DNA of 64,000 nucleotides from Cinclus cinclus (lineage: Eukaryota; Chordata; Aves; Passeriformes; Cinclidae): assembly GCF_963662255.1 (NCBI RefSeq), contig NC_085056.1:5949216-6013215 (forward strand), in the 5' to 3' direction. The notes under the pieces are model-generated. The model searched no databases and had not been told where the DNA came from. It saw only the letters and a program-made list of their open reading frames with translations. Made by a program: the position numbers and the translations under genes. Shown here piece by piece: positions 63,751 through 64,000 of the stretch. The stretch's first letter is position 1, and every line of letters begins with the position of its first letter.

Positions 63751-64000
63751 CCCCCTGCCACCTCATATTCCAAGAATTAAATATAGTTTACTCCTGGGCC
63801 ATTTCTAGCATGAAATTCTCTTAAAAAGGGAATCTACTCTACTAAAAGTGATATGCAACAAATTATAAGTTATTTTTTACAGCAGCTATTTTTGTGTCTG
63901 AAAATATTTCAGGCAGCAATTATTTTGATCTACAAACAATCCAGTTCAACGATCCCTACAAAAGTCTCAGTTCTTTTCTCTTAAAATGTACTCCCTTCTT

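Larger units (their letters stand above)
60891..64000. other. Unique non-coding DNA to window end
   Basis: Holds the AAAAATAAAAA triplet repeat, two perfect POU octamers (63152-63159 and 63447-63454) and a TC microsatellite. The 101-codon frame at 61959-62264 has no recognisable features. Confidence 0.5.

Overview
This window looks like non-coding nuclear DNA from a vertebrate, most likely a bird. The clearest lineage marker is one 5'-truncated CR1 LINE fragment at about 56180-56425 (minus strand). CR1 is the dominant retroposon of birds and other reptiles, and the wording of this copy resembles the CR1 copies I know from songbirds (recalled, not aligned). The DNA is AT-rich and mostly CpG-poor, has very few recognisable interspersed repeats, and carries many short homopolymers and microsatellites. 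All of this fits an avian gene desert or a very large intron. No prokaryotic signatures were seen.

I find no protein-coding gene I can support. The longest open frames are about 120-139 codons. They have no recognisable domains, they overlap each other in several frames and on both strands, and stop-free runs of this length are expected by chance in 64 kb. No tRNA, rRNA, known small RNA or CRISPR array was recognised.

Layout. 1-10.8 kb: unique AT-rich sequence with a G16 tract, a short CA repeat and a candidate regulatory block near 6 kb. 10.8-11.15 kb: a CpG-retaining candidate enhancer. 11-23 kb: unique sequence with A/T tracts, two short perfect hairpins near 15.1-15.3 kb and a weak exon-like segment at 13.8 kb. 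23.15-24.03 kb: the most striking interval, a small CpG cluster followed by about 650 bp that reads like a deeply conserved non-coding element, including a perfect PAR-bZIP palindrome next to a nuclear-receptor-like direct repeat. 24-36.5 kb: unique sequence with a TA/TG microsatellite enclosed by a perfect 15-bp inverted repeat near 29.9 kb. 36.5-39.3 kb and 46.2-46.65 kb: further candidate regulatory blocks. 43.4-44.1 kb: a 90-bp segment present twice in direct orientation, about 87% identical and ungapped. 56.2 kb: the CR1. 57.2-60.9 kb: three more candidate regulatory blocks.

Taken together, the simplest reading is a regulatory landscape (gene desert or long intron) of a distant developmental gene whose identity cannot be told from this window. 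The conserved-element calls rest on sequence texture (retained CpGs, few simple repeats, dense homeodomain, SOX, TCF, POU and bZIP words) and need an alignment to confirm. I did not find a convincing undescribed gene system. The best leads are the 23.3-24.0 kb element, the 43.4/44.0 kb duplicated pair and an apparent excess of perfect POU octamers across the window.
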